From positions 1-57,793 of the forward strand of contig CASEYC010000030.1 of NCBI GenBank assembly GCA_949292025.1: a stretch of DNA of 57,793 bases, written 5' to 3'. Below are positions 42,326 through 51,435 of this stretch, piece after piece (the stretch's first letter is position 1; every line of letters begins with the position of its first letter). A program made the position numbers and the translations under genes. The notes under the pieces are model-generated. The model worked only from the letters and a program-made list of their open reading frames with translations. It was not told the origin of the DNA and did not search any database. This DNA comes from an uncultured Bacteroides sp. (GTDB lineage Bacteria > Bacteroidota > Bacteroidia > Bacteroidales > Bacteroidaceae).

Positions 42326-43369
42326 ATGAAGAAAGCAATTGCAGTCATAGGGTTGGGCCTCAGTTTGATGGCTTGCGCTCCGAAAGGGCAGAGTTCGATA
42401 GAGGCGCATACGTTCTCGGCGGATACTGTCCATGCGTACACCCGTCCGTTGAGCCAGGGACGCACTTCCACGTGCTGGGCGTTTGCTTCGGCTTCCTTGG
42501 TGGAGTCGGAGTGGATGGCGCAGGGAAAGGACACCTTGCGCCTTTCGCCCATGTACGTGGTGCGCCAGAAGTACTTGAATCAGTTCGAAGCCTACTATTA
42601 TTCCCAAGGACGGGAGGAAATCCGGGGCGGAAGCCTGGGGCATACCTTCCTGCGGGTGTGGCGCGAAGACGGCTTGATGCCCCTTGCCGCCTACCGGGGT
42701 GTGGGCGAGGGCATCAGGCGTTATGACCATCGCCAGTTGCTCAGGGAGTTGAAGAGCTTGGCCGACGAGGCGGTGGACAGCCGAGACCTTCCCCGCTATC
42801 GGGCAGAAGCCGTGGCTTTGCTGGACAGGGAAATGGGGGAGGTGCCGCAGACCTTCGTGTATGAAGGCAAGGAATATACGCCCCGCTCGTTTGCCGATTC
42901 GTTGCGGTTGAAGCCGGATGATTATGTGGAGTTGACCAGCTTCACGCATCATCCTTTCCACACCTCTTTCGTCTTGGAAGTGCCGGACAATTGGGAGCAC
43001 GCTCCCTATTACAACCTTCCGCTGGACGAGCTGGAGCAGGTGGTGCGTGGAGCCTTGGCGAAAGGCTATACCGTGGCATGGGATGGCGACGTGAGCGAAG
43101 AAACCTATAGCGCCGCCGAGGGGGTGGCGGAATGGCCGCAACATCCTGTGACCCAGGAGATGCGCCAACAAGGCTTCGAGCAATATGTCACCACGGACGA
43201 CCACATGATGCACATCGTGGGCACGGCTCGCGATGAACAGGGCGCCTTCTATTATGTGTTGAAAAACTCGTATGGCAGATACGGCGTTTATGAGGGGATG
43301 CTCTATATGTCCGAGGACTATTTCCGGGCGAAAACCATATCGGTGATGCTGAATCGGAAAGCTTTTTGA
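42326..43369 (+). CDS. C1-family cysteine peptidase lipoprotein (BleH/PepC-like)
   Basis: This 347-residue protein starts MKKAIAVIGLGLSLMACAPK, a lipoprotein signal (lipobox LMAC). It has the papain-fold catalytic Cys in SQGRTSTCWAFA, the His in DDHMMHIVG and the Asn in LKNSYGRYG, as in bleomycin hydrolase/aminopeptidase C. It would act at the periplasm or outside the cell. The start is set at 42326 because the promoter lies at 42286 and the lipobox fits. Confidence 0.92.
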   Translation: MKKAIAVIGLGLSLMACAPKGQSSIEAHTFSADTVHAYTRPLSQGRTSTCWAFASASLVESEWMAQGKDTLRLSPMYVVRQKYLNQFEAYYYSQGREEIRGGSLGHTFLRVWREDGLMPLAAYRGVGEGIRRYDHRQLLRELKSLADEAVDSRDLPRYRAEAVALLDREMGEVPQTFVYEGKEYTPRSFADSLRLKPDDYVELTSFTHHPFHTSFVLEVPDNWEHAPYYNLPLDELEQVVRGALAKGYTVAWDGDVSEETYSAAEGVAEWPQHPVTQEMRQQGFEQYVTTDDHMMHIVGTARDEQGAFYYVLKNSYGRYGVYEGMLYMSEDYFRAKTISVMLNRKAF

Positions 43370-43399
43370 TAAAAAGGTAGGGCTTATTGTTCTTTTTTG

Positions 43400-43407
43400 T
43401 ATTTTTG
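43400..43407 (+). promoter_or_regulatory. Promoter of the ndh-xseB gene run
   Basis: TATTTTTG, 35 bases before the ATG of the NADH dehydrogenase gene. Confidence 0.6.
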
Positions 43408-43442
43408 CAGAGATTTTCAAGAACTTCTAATTAAAGCACATT

Positions 43443-44819
43443 ATGAGTTTTAACATTGCAAAGACAAATGCGAAGAGAGTAGTGATTGTGGGTGGAGGCT
43501 TTGGCGGCTTGAAACTGGCCAATTCGCTCCGCAAGACGGGTATGCAGGTGGTGTTGGTGGACAAGAACAACTTCCATCAGTTTCCCCCGTTGATTTACCA
43601 GGTGGCTTCGTCCGGCATCGAGCCGAGCTCCATCTCGTTCCCCTTCCGCAAGATATTCCGCAAGCGGAAGAACTTCTATTTCCGCATGGCCGAGGCACGC
43701 TCCATCTTCCCCGACAAGAAGATTCTGCAGACCTCCATCGGCAAGATAGAGTATGACTATCTGGTGTTTGCCGCCGGCACGACGACCAACTTCTTCGGCA
43801 ACAAGCATCTGGAAGAGGAAGCCATGCCCATGAAGACCCTGCCCGAAGCCATGGGTTTGCGCAATGCCCTGTTGAGCAACCTGGAGCGCAGCATCACGTG
43901 TGCCACCGAGCAGGAGCGCAACGAATTGCAGAACATCGTCATCGTGGGCGGCGGCGCCACCGGCGTGGAGATTGCCGGCGTATTGTCTGAAATGAAGAAG
44001 TATGTGCTTCCGGCTGACTATCCCGACATGGACAGCAGCCAGCTGAATATATTCCTGATAGAAGCCGCCGGGCGTTTGCTGGGCGGCATGTCGCCCGAGT
44101 CTTCGGCGGCGGCAGAGCAGTTCCTCCGCAACATGGGCGTCAACGTCTGCCTGCACAAGAAGGTGACGGACTACCGCGACCACAAGGTCATCTTCGAGGA
44201 CGGCATGGAGATTCCCACTCGCACGTTCATCTGGGTGAGTGGTGTGAAGGCGGTGGGCATTGGCAATATGCCCTCCGAGTGCATGGGTCGTGGCGGACGC
44301 CTGAAGGTGGACGCCTACAACCGGGTGGAAGGGTTGCAAGACGTGTTTGCCATCGGCGACCAGTGCATCATGACGGCCGACAAGGATTATCCCTACGGGC
44401 ATCCCCAGTTGGCCCAGGTGGCCATCCAGCAAGGCAAGCTCCTGGCCGAGAACCTGAAGCGCATTGAGAAGAAAAAGCCCTTGAAGCCTTTCCATTACAA
44501 GAACCTCGGCTCGATGGCCACCGTGGGACGCAACCGCGCCGTGGCCGAGTTCAAGAAAGTCAAGACGCAAGGCTGGATAGCCTGGATATTGTGGCTGGTG
44601 GTCCACCTGCGCTCCATCCTGGGCGTGCGCAACCGCATCAGCGTCATGCTGAACTGGATGTACAACTACTTCACTTACGACCAGTCGCTCCGCATCATCA
44701 TCTACGCCCGCAAGGCCAAGGAGGTGAAGGAGCGTGAGGAGCGCGAGGCTCGCGTACACTGGGGCGAGGACCTGCAAGCCGAGGAAGAGAAGGCGAAGGA
44801 AACCAAGGAGAACAAGTAA
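43443..44819 (+). CDS. ndh: Type II NADH dehydrogenase
   Basis: This 458-residue flavoprotein has the FAD motif VVIVGGGFGGLKLAN (residues about 13-27), a second GxGxxG motif IVIVGGGATGVEIAG, and the family text AFAIGD-like VFAIGDQC. The C-terminal part (WIAWILWLVVHLRSILGV) binds the membrane. It oxidises NADH and reduces quinone without pumping ions. A charged tail rich in Glu and Lys closes it. mnmA follows after 13 bases. Confidence 0.9.
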   Translation: MSFNIAKTNAKRVVIVGGGFGGLKLANSLRKTGMQVVLVDKNNFHQFPPLIYQVASSGIEPSSISFPFRKIFRKRKNFYFRMAEARSIFPDKKILQTSIGKIEYDYLVFAAGTTTNFFGNKHLEEEAMPMKTLPEAMGLRNALLSNLERSITCATEQERNELQNIVIVGGGATGVEIAGVLSEMKKYVLPADYPDMDSSQLNIFLIEAAGRLLGGMSPESSAAAEQFLRNMGVNVCLHKKVTDYRDHKVIFEDGMEIPTRTFIWVSGVKAVGIGNMPSECMGRGGRLKVDAYNRVEGLQDVFAIGDQCIMTADKDYPYGHPQLAQVAIQQGKLLAENLKRIEKKKPLKPFHYKNLGSMATVGRNRAVAEFKKVKTQGWIAWILWLVVHLRSILGVRNRISVMLNWMYNYFTYDQSLRIIIYARKAKEVKEREEREARVHWGEDLQAEEEKAKETKENK

Positions 44820-44832
44820 CCCATAGGCAAGC

Positions 44833-45915
44833 ATGACTCCCGACAAGAGAGTATTGATAGGCATGAGTGGCGGTATAGACAGTACCGCCACTTGTCTCAT
44901 GTTGCGCGAGCAGGGCTATGAAGTCATCGGCCTGACGATGTGGGTGTGGGGCGACGAACCCGTGGAAGCCAGGCAACTGGCCGAAGCGATGGGCATCGAG
45001 CACCATATTGCCGACGAGCGCGAGGGCTTCCGCAAGACGGTGGTGCAATACTTCATTGACGAATATCGCAACGGCCGCACGCCCAATCCTTGCGTTATAT
45101 GCAACCCCTTGTTCAAGTTCCGCGTCCTGGCAGAGTGGGCCGACAAGTTGGGGTGTCCCTATATCGCGACCGGACACTACACCCGCCTGGAGGAACGGGA
45201 CGGGCGCATCTTCATCTGCGTGGGCGATGACGAGAAGAAGGACCAGTCTTACTTCCTCTGGCGATTGGGGCAGGACGTGCTGAAGCGTTGCATCTTCCCC
45301 CTCGGCACCTACACCAAGCAACAGGTGCGCGACTACCTGCGGGACAAGGGCTATGCCTTGAAAGCCGAGGAAGGCGAGAGCATGGAAGTCTGCTTCATCC
45401 CCGGCGATTACCGCGATTTCCTGCGCGAGCATTGTCCGGAGATAGACCGGGAAATAGGCCCCGGTTGGTTTGTCAATGCCGAGGGTGTCAAGTTGGGGGA
45501 GCACAAGGGCTATCCCTACTATACCATCGGGCAACGCAAGGGATTGGAGATTGCTTTGGGAAAGCCCGCCTACGTCCTCAAAATCAATCCGCAGAAGAAT
45601 ACCGTCATGCTGGGCGATGCCGACCAACTGAAAACGTCCTGGATGCTGGCCGAACGCGAGGTGCTGGTGGACAAGGCGGAGGTGTTCGGCAATTCGGACT
45701 TGTGTGTCCGCATCCGATACCGCAGCAAGCCCATCCCCTGCAACGTCCGCAGGCTGGACGACGGACGTTTACTTTTGCATTTCCGCGAGGAAGCATCGGC
45801 CATCGCACCCGGCCAGTCGGCGGTGTTCTACGTGGGACGCCGCGTGGTGGGCGGTGCGTTCATTGCCTCGCAACGGGGCATAGGCATGTATATCAATCCG
45901 ACAGAAAATCAATAA
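44833..45915 (+). CDS. mnmA: tRNA-specific 2-thiouridylase MnmA
   Basis: This 360-residue enzyme has the ATP motif [13 protein letters not shown], catalytic Cys in NPCVICN and in [10 protein letters not shown], and the family signature [11 protein letters not shown]. It makes s2U34 in tRNA for Lys, Glu and Gln. It is the second gene in the run. Bacteroidales may carry more than one copy. Confidence 0.95.
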   Translation: MTPDKRVLIGMSGGIDSTATCLMLREQGYEVIGLTMWVWGDEPVEARQLAEAMGIEHHIADEREGFRKTVVQYFIDEYRNGRTPNPCVICNPLFKFRVLAEWADKLGCPYIATGHYTRLEERDGRIFICVGDDEKKDQSYFLWRLGQDVLKRCIFPLGTYTKQQVRDYLRDKGYALKAEEGESMEVCFIPGDYRDFLREHCPEIDREIGPGWFVNAEGVKLGEHKGYPYYTIGQRKGLEIALGKPAYVLKINPQKNTVMLGDADQLKTSWMLAEREVLVDKAEVFGNSDLCVRIRYRSKPIPCNVRRLDDGRLLLHFREEASAIAPGQSAVFYVGRRVVGGAFIASQRGIGMYINPTENQ

Positions 45916-45927
45916 TCATCCAACACT

Positions 45928-47295
45928 ATGAAGCATTTATGGATAACGCTTGCCCTGCTCCTGCCTGGGGTATGGGCACAAGCACAGGGCGACACGTTGA
46001 AATATCGCGTCACCCTCAGAGACAAGGCACAGACAGAGTATTCCCTGCAACGGCCGGAAGAATTCCTTTCCGCCAAGGCTTTGGAGCGGAGGGCACGGCA
46101 AGGCATTGCTGTAGACTCCACCGACCTGCCCGTTTGCCGTACCTATATAAATAAGGTGAAAGAGTTGGGTGCCCGCGTCGTGGTGACGGGCAAGTGGGAG
46201 AACTTCATTACCGTGTCCTGCAACGACACGACGGTGATGGACGCCGTGGCGGCATTGCCTTTCGTCCGCTCCGTCGAGCAAGTGTGGAAGGTGTCGGCAT
46301 CCGCTTTGACGCCCAAGGCGGACAAGCGCGACTCCTTGGTCAACCAACCCGCCATCCATCCGGACAGCATCTATGGCACGGCCATCACCCAGATAGCCAT
46401 GAGCCATGGAGACGAATTGCATAAGGCAGGCTTCCGGGGCGAGGGCATGACGATAGCCGTCATTGATGCCGGATACCATAACGTGGACCGCATCACGGCC
46501 ATGCGCAACATCCGCATACGGGGCACACGCGACTTCGTCGAGCCGGGCTCGGACATCTACGCCAAGGGCAGCCACGGCATGTCGGTGCTGTCCTGCATGG
46601 CCATGAACATGCCCAACGTCATGACCGGCACCGCGCCCGAGGCTTCCTACTGGCTGTTGCGCAGCGAGGACGAGCGGAGCGAGCAACCCGTGGAGCAGGA
46701 CTATTGGGCCGCCGCGGTGGAGTTTGCCGACAGCGTGGGCGTGGACGTGCTCAACACGTCTTTGGGCTATTATGTCTACGACGACCCGGCGCAGAACCTC
46801 CGCCTGCGCGACCTGGACGGACAGCATCAACTGATGTCCCGCCAGGCATCCCGCATAGCCGACAAGGGCATGATACTGGTGTGCAGCGCCGGCAACGCGG
46901 GCATGGAGTCGTGGAAGAAAATCACCACGCCCGGCGACGCGGACAATGTCCTGACCGTGGGCGCCATTGATAAACGCGGCGTCCTGGCTCCCTTCTCCTC
47001 CATAGGCAACACGCAGGACGGGCGCATCAAGCCCGATGTGGTGGCCGTGGGACTGGGTTCGGACGTCATGCGGACCAATGGAAACACGGGACACGCCAAC
47101 GGCACTTCCTTTGCATCGCCCATCCTATGTGGCATGGTGGCGTGCCTCTGGCAGGCCTGTCCGGACCTCACGGCCAAGGAGGTCATCGCCTTGGTGCGCC
47201 GTGTGGGCGACCGCGCGGATTGTCCCGACAACATCTACGGTTACGGGGTGCCCGACCTCTGGAAGGCTTTGCAGGAATACCGCTCGGCACGTTGA
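45928..47295 (+). CDS. S8 subtilisin-like serine protease, secreted
   Basis: This 455-residue protein has a signal peptide (1-21), an N-terminal propeptide-like domain (about 25-120), and a subtilase domain with Asp in TIAVIDAGY, His in GSHGMSVLSCMA and Ser in NGTSFASPILCG. It is 12 bases after mnmA and 20 bases before xseA. It is probably exported to the periplasm or cell surface; no sorting domain is visible at the C terminus, which ends in EYRSAR. Confidence 0.93.
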   Translation: MKHLWITLALLLPGVWAQAQGDTLKYRVTLRDKAQTEYSLQRPEEFLSAKALERRARQGIAVDSTDLPVCRTYINKVKELGARVVVTGKWENFITVSCNDTTVMDAVAALPFVRSVEQVWKVSASALTPKADKRDSLVNQPAIHPDSIYGTAITQIAMSHGDELHKAGFRGEGMTIAVIDAGYHNVDRITAMRNIRIRGTRDFVEPGSDIYAKGSHGMSVLSCMAMNMPNVMTGTAPEASYWLLRSEDERSEQPVEQDYWAAAVEFADSVGVDVLNTSLGYYVYDDPAQNLRLRDLDGQHQLMSRQASRIADKGMILVCSAGNAGMESWKKITTPGDADNVLTVGAIDKRGVLAPFSSIGNTQDGRIKPDVVAVGLGSDVMRTNGNTGHANGTSFASPILCGMVACLWQACPDLTAKEVIALVRRVGDRADCPDNIYGYGVPDLWKALQEYRSAR

Positions 47296-47315
47296 TTCGC
47301 CCCACTTCCAGACTT

Positions 47316-48569
47316 ATGGAAACATTGTCCTTATATGAACTGAACGCGCTTGTGCGCCAAGCCTTGGAAAGGCAGGTGTCCGCCACCTACTGGGTGCAGG
47401 CGGAGCTGAGCGACGTGCGCGTCAACGCCAGCGGCCATTGCTACGTGGAGTTCGTGCAAAAGTCGCCCCGGGGCAATGCGCTGGTGGCTAAGGCGCGCGG
47501 CAACATCTGGGCCAACGTCTTCCAGATGCTGAAGCCCTACTTCGAGGAAGCCACGGGACAGGCGTTCGCCCCCGGCATCAAGGTGCTGGTGTGCGTGTCC
47601 GTCAGCTTCCACGAACTGTACGGCTACAGCCTCACGGTGCATGACATCGACCCCGCCTATACCTTGGGCGACCTGGCGCAACGCCGCCGCGAGATACTCC
47701 GTCAACTGGAGGAGGAGGGCGTGCTGACGCTCAACAAGGAGTTGCCCATGCCCCTCTTGCCCCAGCGCGTGGCGGTCATCTCGTCGCCCACCGCCGCCGG
47801 ATACGGGGACTTCCGCCATCAGCTCGAGCACAACCCGCGGGGATATTACTTCCAGGTGGAGTTGTTCCCCGCCGTCATGCAGGGGGATGCCGTGGAAGAG
47901 ACCGTGCTCGATGCCCTGGACCGCATCAATGCCCGCCTGGCGGAGTTCGACGTGGTGGTCATCATACGCGGCGGGGGAGCCACGTCGGATCTCTCCGGCT
48001 TCGACACCTACATGCTGGCCGCGGCCTGCGCGCAGTTCCCCCTGCCCATCATCACCGGCATAGGCCATGAGCGCGACGACACGGTGCTGGACAGCGTGGC
48101 GCACACCCGCGTCAAGACTCCTACGGCGGCGGCCGAGCATCTCATTGCCCGCATGGACGAGACGGCAGACCGGTTGTACACCCTCGCCGCCCGCCTGCAA
48201 CAGGCCGTGCGGGGAAGCCTGGTGCAGGAACACCGCCGCATCGACCAGCTTCGCCGCCGCATCCCTGCCGTTGCCTACCGCAGCCTGTCCCAATCCCGCC
48301 TCGCCCTGGCTACCATACACAAGGATATCCGTCAAGCCGTGGGCACGTTGCTGGACCGCCGCCGTCACCGTCTGGAACTCTTGTCCCAGCGTATCGCCGA
48401 CGCCTCGCCGGAGAAACTGTTGGCACGGGGATACAGCCTGACGCTGAAGGATGGCCGGGCAGTGCGCGATGCCTCCGCCTTGCAGCCGGGCGATGTGCTG
48501 GAGACACGGCTGCACCACGGCACGGTCCATTCCGTCGTCACCGCGCCCGATACGCTTATTAATCATTAA
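47316..48569 (+). CDS. xseA: Exodeoxyribonuclease VII large subunit
   Basis: This 417-residue protein starts METLSLYELNALVRQALERQ at 47316, has an N-terminal OB-fold (to about 100) and the catalytic domain with AVISSPTAAGYGDF, IRGGGATSDLSGFD and ITGIGHERDDTVLD. With XseB it degrades single-stranded DNA. The start at 47316 avoids overlap with the protease gene. Confidence 0.96.
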   Translation: METLSLYELNALVRQALERQVSATYWVQAELSDVRVNASGHCYVEFVQKSPRGNALVAKARGNIWANVFQMLKPYFEEATGQAFAPGIKVLVCVSVSFHELYGYSLTVHDIDPAYTLGDLAQRRREILRQLEEEGVLTLNKELPMPLLPQRVAVISSPTAAGYGDFRHQLEHNPRGYYFQVELFPAVMQGDAVEETVLDALDRINARLAEFDVVVIIRGGGATSDLSGFDTYMLAAACAQFPLPIITGIGHERDDTVLDSVAHTRVKTPTAAAEHLIARMDETADRLYTLAARLQQAVRGSLVQEHRRIDQLRRRIPAVAYRSLSQSRLALATIHKDIRQAVGTLLDRRRHRLELLSQRIADASPEKLLARGYSLTLKDGRAVRDASALQPGDVLETRLHHGTVHSVVTAPDTLINH

Positions 48570-48594
48570 TCATTCACCATTTACCCTTATCAAT

Positions 48595-48807
48595 ATGCCT
48601 GCCAAGAAAAAAGAAACCTATTCCGAAGCCATGGCCCGCCTGGAGAAAATCGTCAACCAGATAGACAGCAACCAGCTGGACATCGACCAACTGGCCGACA
48701 GCATCAAGGAAGCGAACGAAATCATAGCCTTCTGCACCGCAAAATTGACGAAAGCAGAAGCCGAAGTGGAAAAATTACTGTCCGACGGCGTGGAAACTAA
48801 AGAATAA
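48595..48807 (+). CDS. xseB: Exodeoxyribonuclease VII small subunit
   Basis: This 70-residue helical protein, MPAKKKETYSEAMARLEKIV at start, has the family motif AMARLEKIVNQI and a closing coiled coil. It follows xseA by 25 bases, as usual. The ATG at 48595 is preferred over upstream starts, which would overlap xseA. Confidence 0.93.
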   Translation: MPAKKKETYSEAMARLEKIVNQIDSNQLDIDQLADSIKEANEIIAFCTAKLTKAEAEVEKLLSDGVETKE

Positions 48808-48811
48808 ACCG

Positions 48812-48819
48812 TACATTTG
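48812..48819 (+). promoter_or_regulatory. Promoter of toxin-antitoxin pair
   Basis: TACATTTG, 22 bases before the antitoxin ATG at 48841, so the pair has its own promoter. Confidence 0.6.
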
Positions 48820-48840
48820 TGCCAACTAACGAGAAGCATC

Positions 48841-49104
48841 ATGACACCGATGGAATTAAGGAAAAACGTGTTGCAGGAAATCGCCTCGCTCTTGGACAAT
48901 GAAGAGGCCATGCAACGGGTGTATGCCTATCTCCTGTCCTTGAAGGGGGAGGGGATGGCGGAGAATATCCCCGGACTGCCCTACACCAAGGAGGAGCGGA
49001 GGCAATCGCTGTCCCGCGCCGAGGCCGAGGTGATGTCCGGACAGGTCAGCCTGCACGACGGTGTGCTGGAGCGGATGAAACAAAAGATAGCGTCATGGAA
49101 ATAG
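48841..49104 (+). CDS. Antitoxin of ParE/RelE-type pair
   Basis: This 87-residue protein starts MTPMELRKNVLQEIASLLDN. The body is helical, and the part from about 60 (RRQSLSRAEAEVMSGQVSLH) resembles the toxin-wrapping tail of Bacteroidetes antitoxins. It overlaps the toxin gene by 10 bases. No clear DNA-binding motif is seen, so autoregulation is uncertain. Confidence 0.8.
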   Translation: MTPMELRKNVLQEIASLLDNEEAMQRVYAYLLSLKGEGMAENIPGLPYTKEERRQSLSRAEAEVMSGQVSLHDGVLERMKQKIASWK

Positions 49105-49400
49105 TTTGGACAGCAGAAGCAGAACGCCACGTGTCGGCGTTGGCCGACAGTTTCCTCCAGGCAGGCGACGCCCGTGCCGCAGGGGACTTTGTGCGCAAGA
49201 CGATGGATGTGGTGGGCCGCCTGGCCGATGCTCCATACGCCGGTCAGCGTCTGGCCGGACGGCGGGGGGCTTACAGGGCGGTTTCGGTGGACCTCTGGTT
49301 CAAGGTCATCTACCGCGTGGTGAGCCACAAGGTGGTGGTCATTGCCATCTGGGACTGCCGCCGCGAACCTCTCGACCTGACCGCCCTCGTGCCCAGGTGA
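49095..49400 (+). CDS. Type II toxin, RelE/ParE superfamily
   Basis: This 101-residue protein, starting MEIVWTAEAERHVSALADSF, has the ParE-like pattern with GQRLAGRRGAYRAVSVDLWF and a final beta strand VVVIAIWDCRREP. ParE toxins poison gyrase; RelE cleave mRNA, and the fold alone does not tell which. Overlap with the antitoxin supports a functional pair. Confidence 0.88.
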   Translation: MEIVWTAEAERHVSALADSFLQAGDARAAGDFVRKTMDVVGRLADAPYAGQRLAGRRGAYRAVSVDLWFKVIYRVVSHKVVVIAIWDCRREPLDLTALVPR

Positions 49401-49446
49401 TGCTTTGAGACGGGTAAAGACAGAATCATCAATATCATAAGACAGT

Positions 49447-50466
49447 ATGAAAGAAATAGATTGGTCCAATCTGTCCTTTGGATACATGCGGACAGATTAC
49501 AACGTGAGAATCTACCATCGTAACGGACAATGGGGCGAACTGGAGGTTTGCAGCGAAGAGTATATCCCCCTGCACATGGCCGCCACCAGCCTGCACTACG
49601 GCCAGGAGGCCTTCGAGGGCCTGAAGGCATTCCGCGGCAAGGACGGCAAGATACGCATCTTCCGCCTGGAGGAGAACGCCGCACGCCTGCAGTCCACCTG
49701 CAGAGGTATCCTGATGCCCGAACTCAGCACGGAGCGTTTCCGCGAGGCGGTCATCAAGGTGGTGAAGCTGAACGAGCGTTTCATCCCGCCCTACGAGAGC
49801 GGCGCGTCGCTCTACATCCGTCCCCTGCTCATCGGCACCGGGGCACAGGTCGGCGTGAAGCCCGCCAATGAATACCTCTTCCTCATCTTCGTGACGCCCG
49901 TAGGCCCGTACTTCAAGGGCGGGTTTGCCGCCACGCCCTACGTCATCACCCGCAAGTACGACCGCGCCGCCCCGCTGGGCACCGGCACGTTCAAGGTGGG
50001 TGGCAACTACGCCGCCAGCCTGCGGGCCAGCAAGGAGGCGCACGAGGGAGGCTACTCTGCCGAGTTCTACCTGGACGCCAAGGAGAAGAAATACATGGAC
50101 GAGTGCGGCGCCGCCAACTTCTTCGGCATCAAGGACAACACCTACATCACGCCCCTGTCCACCTCCATCCTGCCCAGCATCACCAACAAGAGCCTGATGC
50201 AACTGGCCGAGGACTTGGGCCTGAAGGTGGAACGCCGCCCCATCCCCGAAGAGGAACTCAGCACCTTCGAGGAGGCAGGAGCCTGCGGCACGGCAGCCGT
50301 CATCAGCCCCATCAGCCACATCGACGACCCCGAGAACGGCCGCAGCTACACCTTCACCAAGGACGGCACGCCCGGCCCCATCAGCACCAAGCTGTACCAT
50401 AAACTGCGCGCCATCCAGTACGGCGACGAACCGGACACGCATAACTGGGTGACAGTCCTGGACTAA
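49447..50466 (+). CDS. ilvE: Branched-chain amino acid aminotransferase
   Basis: This 339-residue PLP enzyme of fold type IV has family text [25 protein letters not shown] and the PLP Lys in [11 protein letters not shown], followed by [14 protein letters not shown]. It makes Leu, Ile and Val from the keto acids, or the reverse. It lies before trmB with a 10 base gap. Confidence 0.95.
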   Translation: MKEIDWSNLSFGYMRTDYNVRIYHRNGQWGELEVCSEEYIPLHMAATSLHYGQEAFEGLKAFRGKDGKIRIFRLEENAARLQSTCRGILMPELSTERFREAVIKVVKLNERFIPPYESGASLYIRPLLIGTGAQVGVKPANEYLFLIFVTPVGPYFKGGFAATPYVITRKYDRAAPLGTGTFKVGGNYAASLRASKEAHEGGYSAEFYLDAKEKKYMDECGAANFFGIKDNTYITPLSTSILPSITNKSLMQLAEDLGLKVERRPIPEEELSTFEEAGACGTAAVISPISHIDDPENGRSYTFTKDGTPGPISTKLYHKLRAIQYGDEPDTHNWVTVLD

Positions 50467-50476
50467 ACGCATTTCT

Positions 50477-51238
50477 ATGGGAAAAGGAAAACTACAGAAA
50501 TTCGCCGACATGGCCACATACCCGCACGTCTTCGAGCACCCCTACGCCGGGCCCGAAGGCGTGCCTTTTGCGATGAAGGGGCAATGGGATACCCTCTTCT
50601 TCCGCAACGGCCGCCCCTTGACCTTGGAGCTGGGCTGCGGCAGGGGAGAATATACCGTGGGCCTGGCCCGGAGGATGCCGGAGCGCAACTTCATCGGCAT
50701 CGACATCAAGGGTGCCCGCATGTGGACGGGAGCCACCGACGCCCTGCGGACGGGGCTGAAGAACGTGGCCTTCCTCCGCACCCGCATCGAGGCCATCGAC
50801 CAATGCTTCGCCCCCGGCGAGGTGGACGAGTTGTGGCTCACCTTCAGCGACCCGCAGATGAAGAAGGCCACCAAGCGGCTGACGTCCACGTATTTCCTGA
50901 CGCGCTACCGCCGCTTCCTGCGCGACGGGGGACGCATCCACGTCAAGACGGACAGCCCCTTCCTCTACACCTACACCCGGTTGATGGCGGAGCACAACGC
51001 CCTGCCTATCCTTGCAATGACGGACGACCTCTATGCCTCGCCCCTCAGCGGCGGCGTGCTGACCGACATCCGCACCTACTACGAGCAGCAATGGCTGGAC
51101 CGCGGCATGACCATCAAGTACATCTGCTTCCGCCTCCCTGCGGAGGGCGAGCTGGCCGAACCGGAGGTGGACATCCCCTTGGACGACTACCGCAGCTACG
51201 GGCGCAGCAAGCGGAGCGGGCTGGAAGTGTCAAGATAG
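50477..51238 (+). CDS. trmB: tRNA (guanine-N7)-methyltransferase
   Basis: This 253-residue protein has a Rossmann methyltransferase fold with SAM motif [15 protein letters not shown], then [12 protein letters not shown] and the family motif [10 protein letters not shown]. It makes m7G46 in tRNA. The gene follows ilvE by 10 bases; the downstream gap holds palindromic array D. Confidence 0.94.
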   Translation: MGKGKLQKFADMATYPHVFEHPYAGPEGVPFAMKGQWDTLFFRNGRPLTLELGCGRGEYTVGLARRMPERNFIGIDIKGARMWTGATDALRTGLKNVAFLRTRIEAIDQCFAPGEVDELWLTFSDPQMKKATKRLTSTYFLTRYRRFLRDGGRIHVKTDSPFLYTYTRLMAEHNALPILAMTDDLYASPLSGGVLTDIRTYYEQQWLDRGMTIKYICFRLPAEGELAEPEVDIPLDDYRSYGRSKRSGLEVSR

Positions 51239-51310
51239 ATTATCATAGATGGGTTGTTACCGAACCTTTCGTAACTGATTGGTTATGAACAATGCCCTAT
51301 GAAGCCTGCC

Positions 51311-51402
51311 AAAGGTGGCGCCTTTCCCTACCAAAGGTGGCGCCTTTCCCTGGCAAAGGTGGCACCTTTCCCTGGCAAAAGTGGCGCCTTTCCCTGGCAA
51401 AA
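51311..51402. repeat. Palindromic tandem array D (4 x 22 bp)
   Basis: The unit AAAGGTGGCGCCTTT plus CCCTGGC-like spacer starts at 51311, 51333, 51355 and 51377, with a partial at 51399, always 22 bases apart. In unit 3 the core becomes AAAGGTGGCACCTTT, a perfect palindrome around one base. It lies between trmB and mrp, in the same direction as both. Confidence 0.94.
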
Positions 51403-51435
51403 TCACATGATGTAAATAATAAATACCAAACTATT

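Noticed and set aside
40496-43420. 974-codon open frame on the minus strand across the GH74-like and peptidase genes
   Set aside because: It is a shadow frame of GC-rich coding DNA. The plus-strand genes carry clear family motifs and catalytic residues; the antisense frame shows none and crosses a promoter.
18690-51402. CRISPR array
   Set aside because: The palindromic arrays have contiguous 22-23 bp units without unique spacers, and no cas genes are seen.
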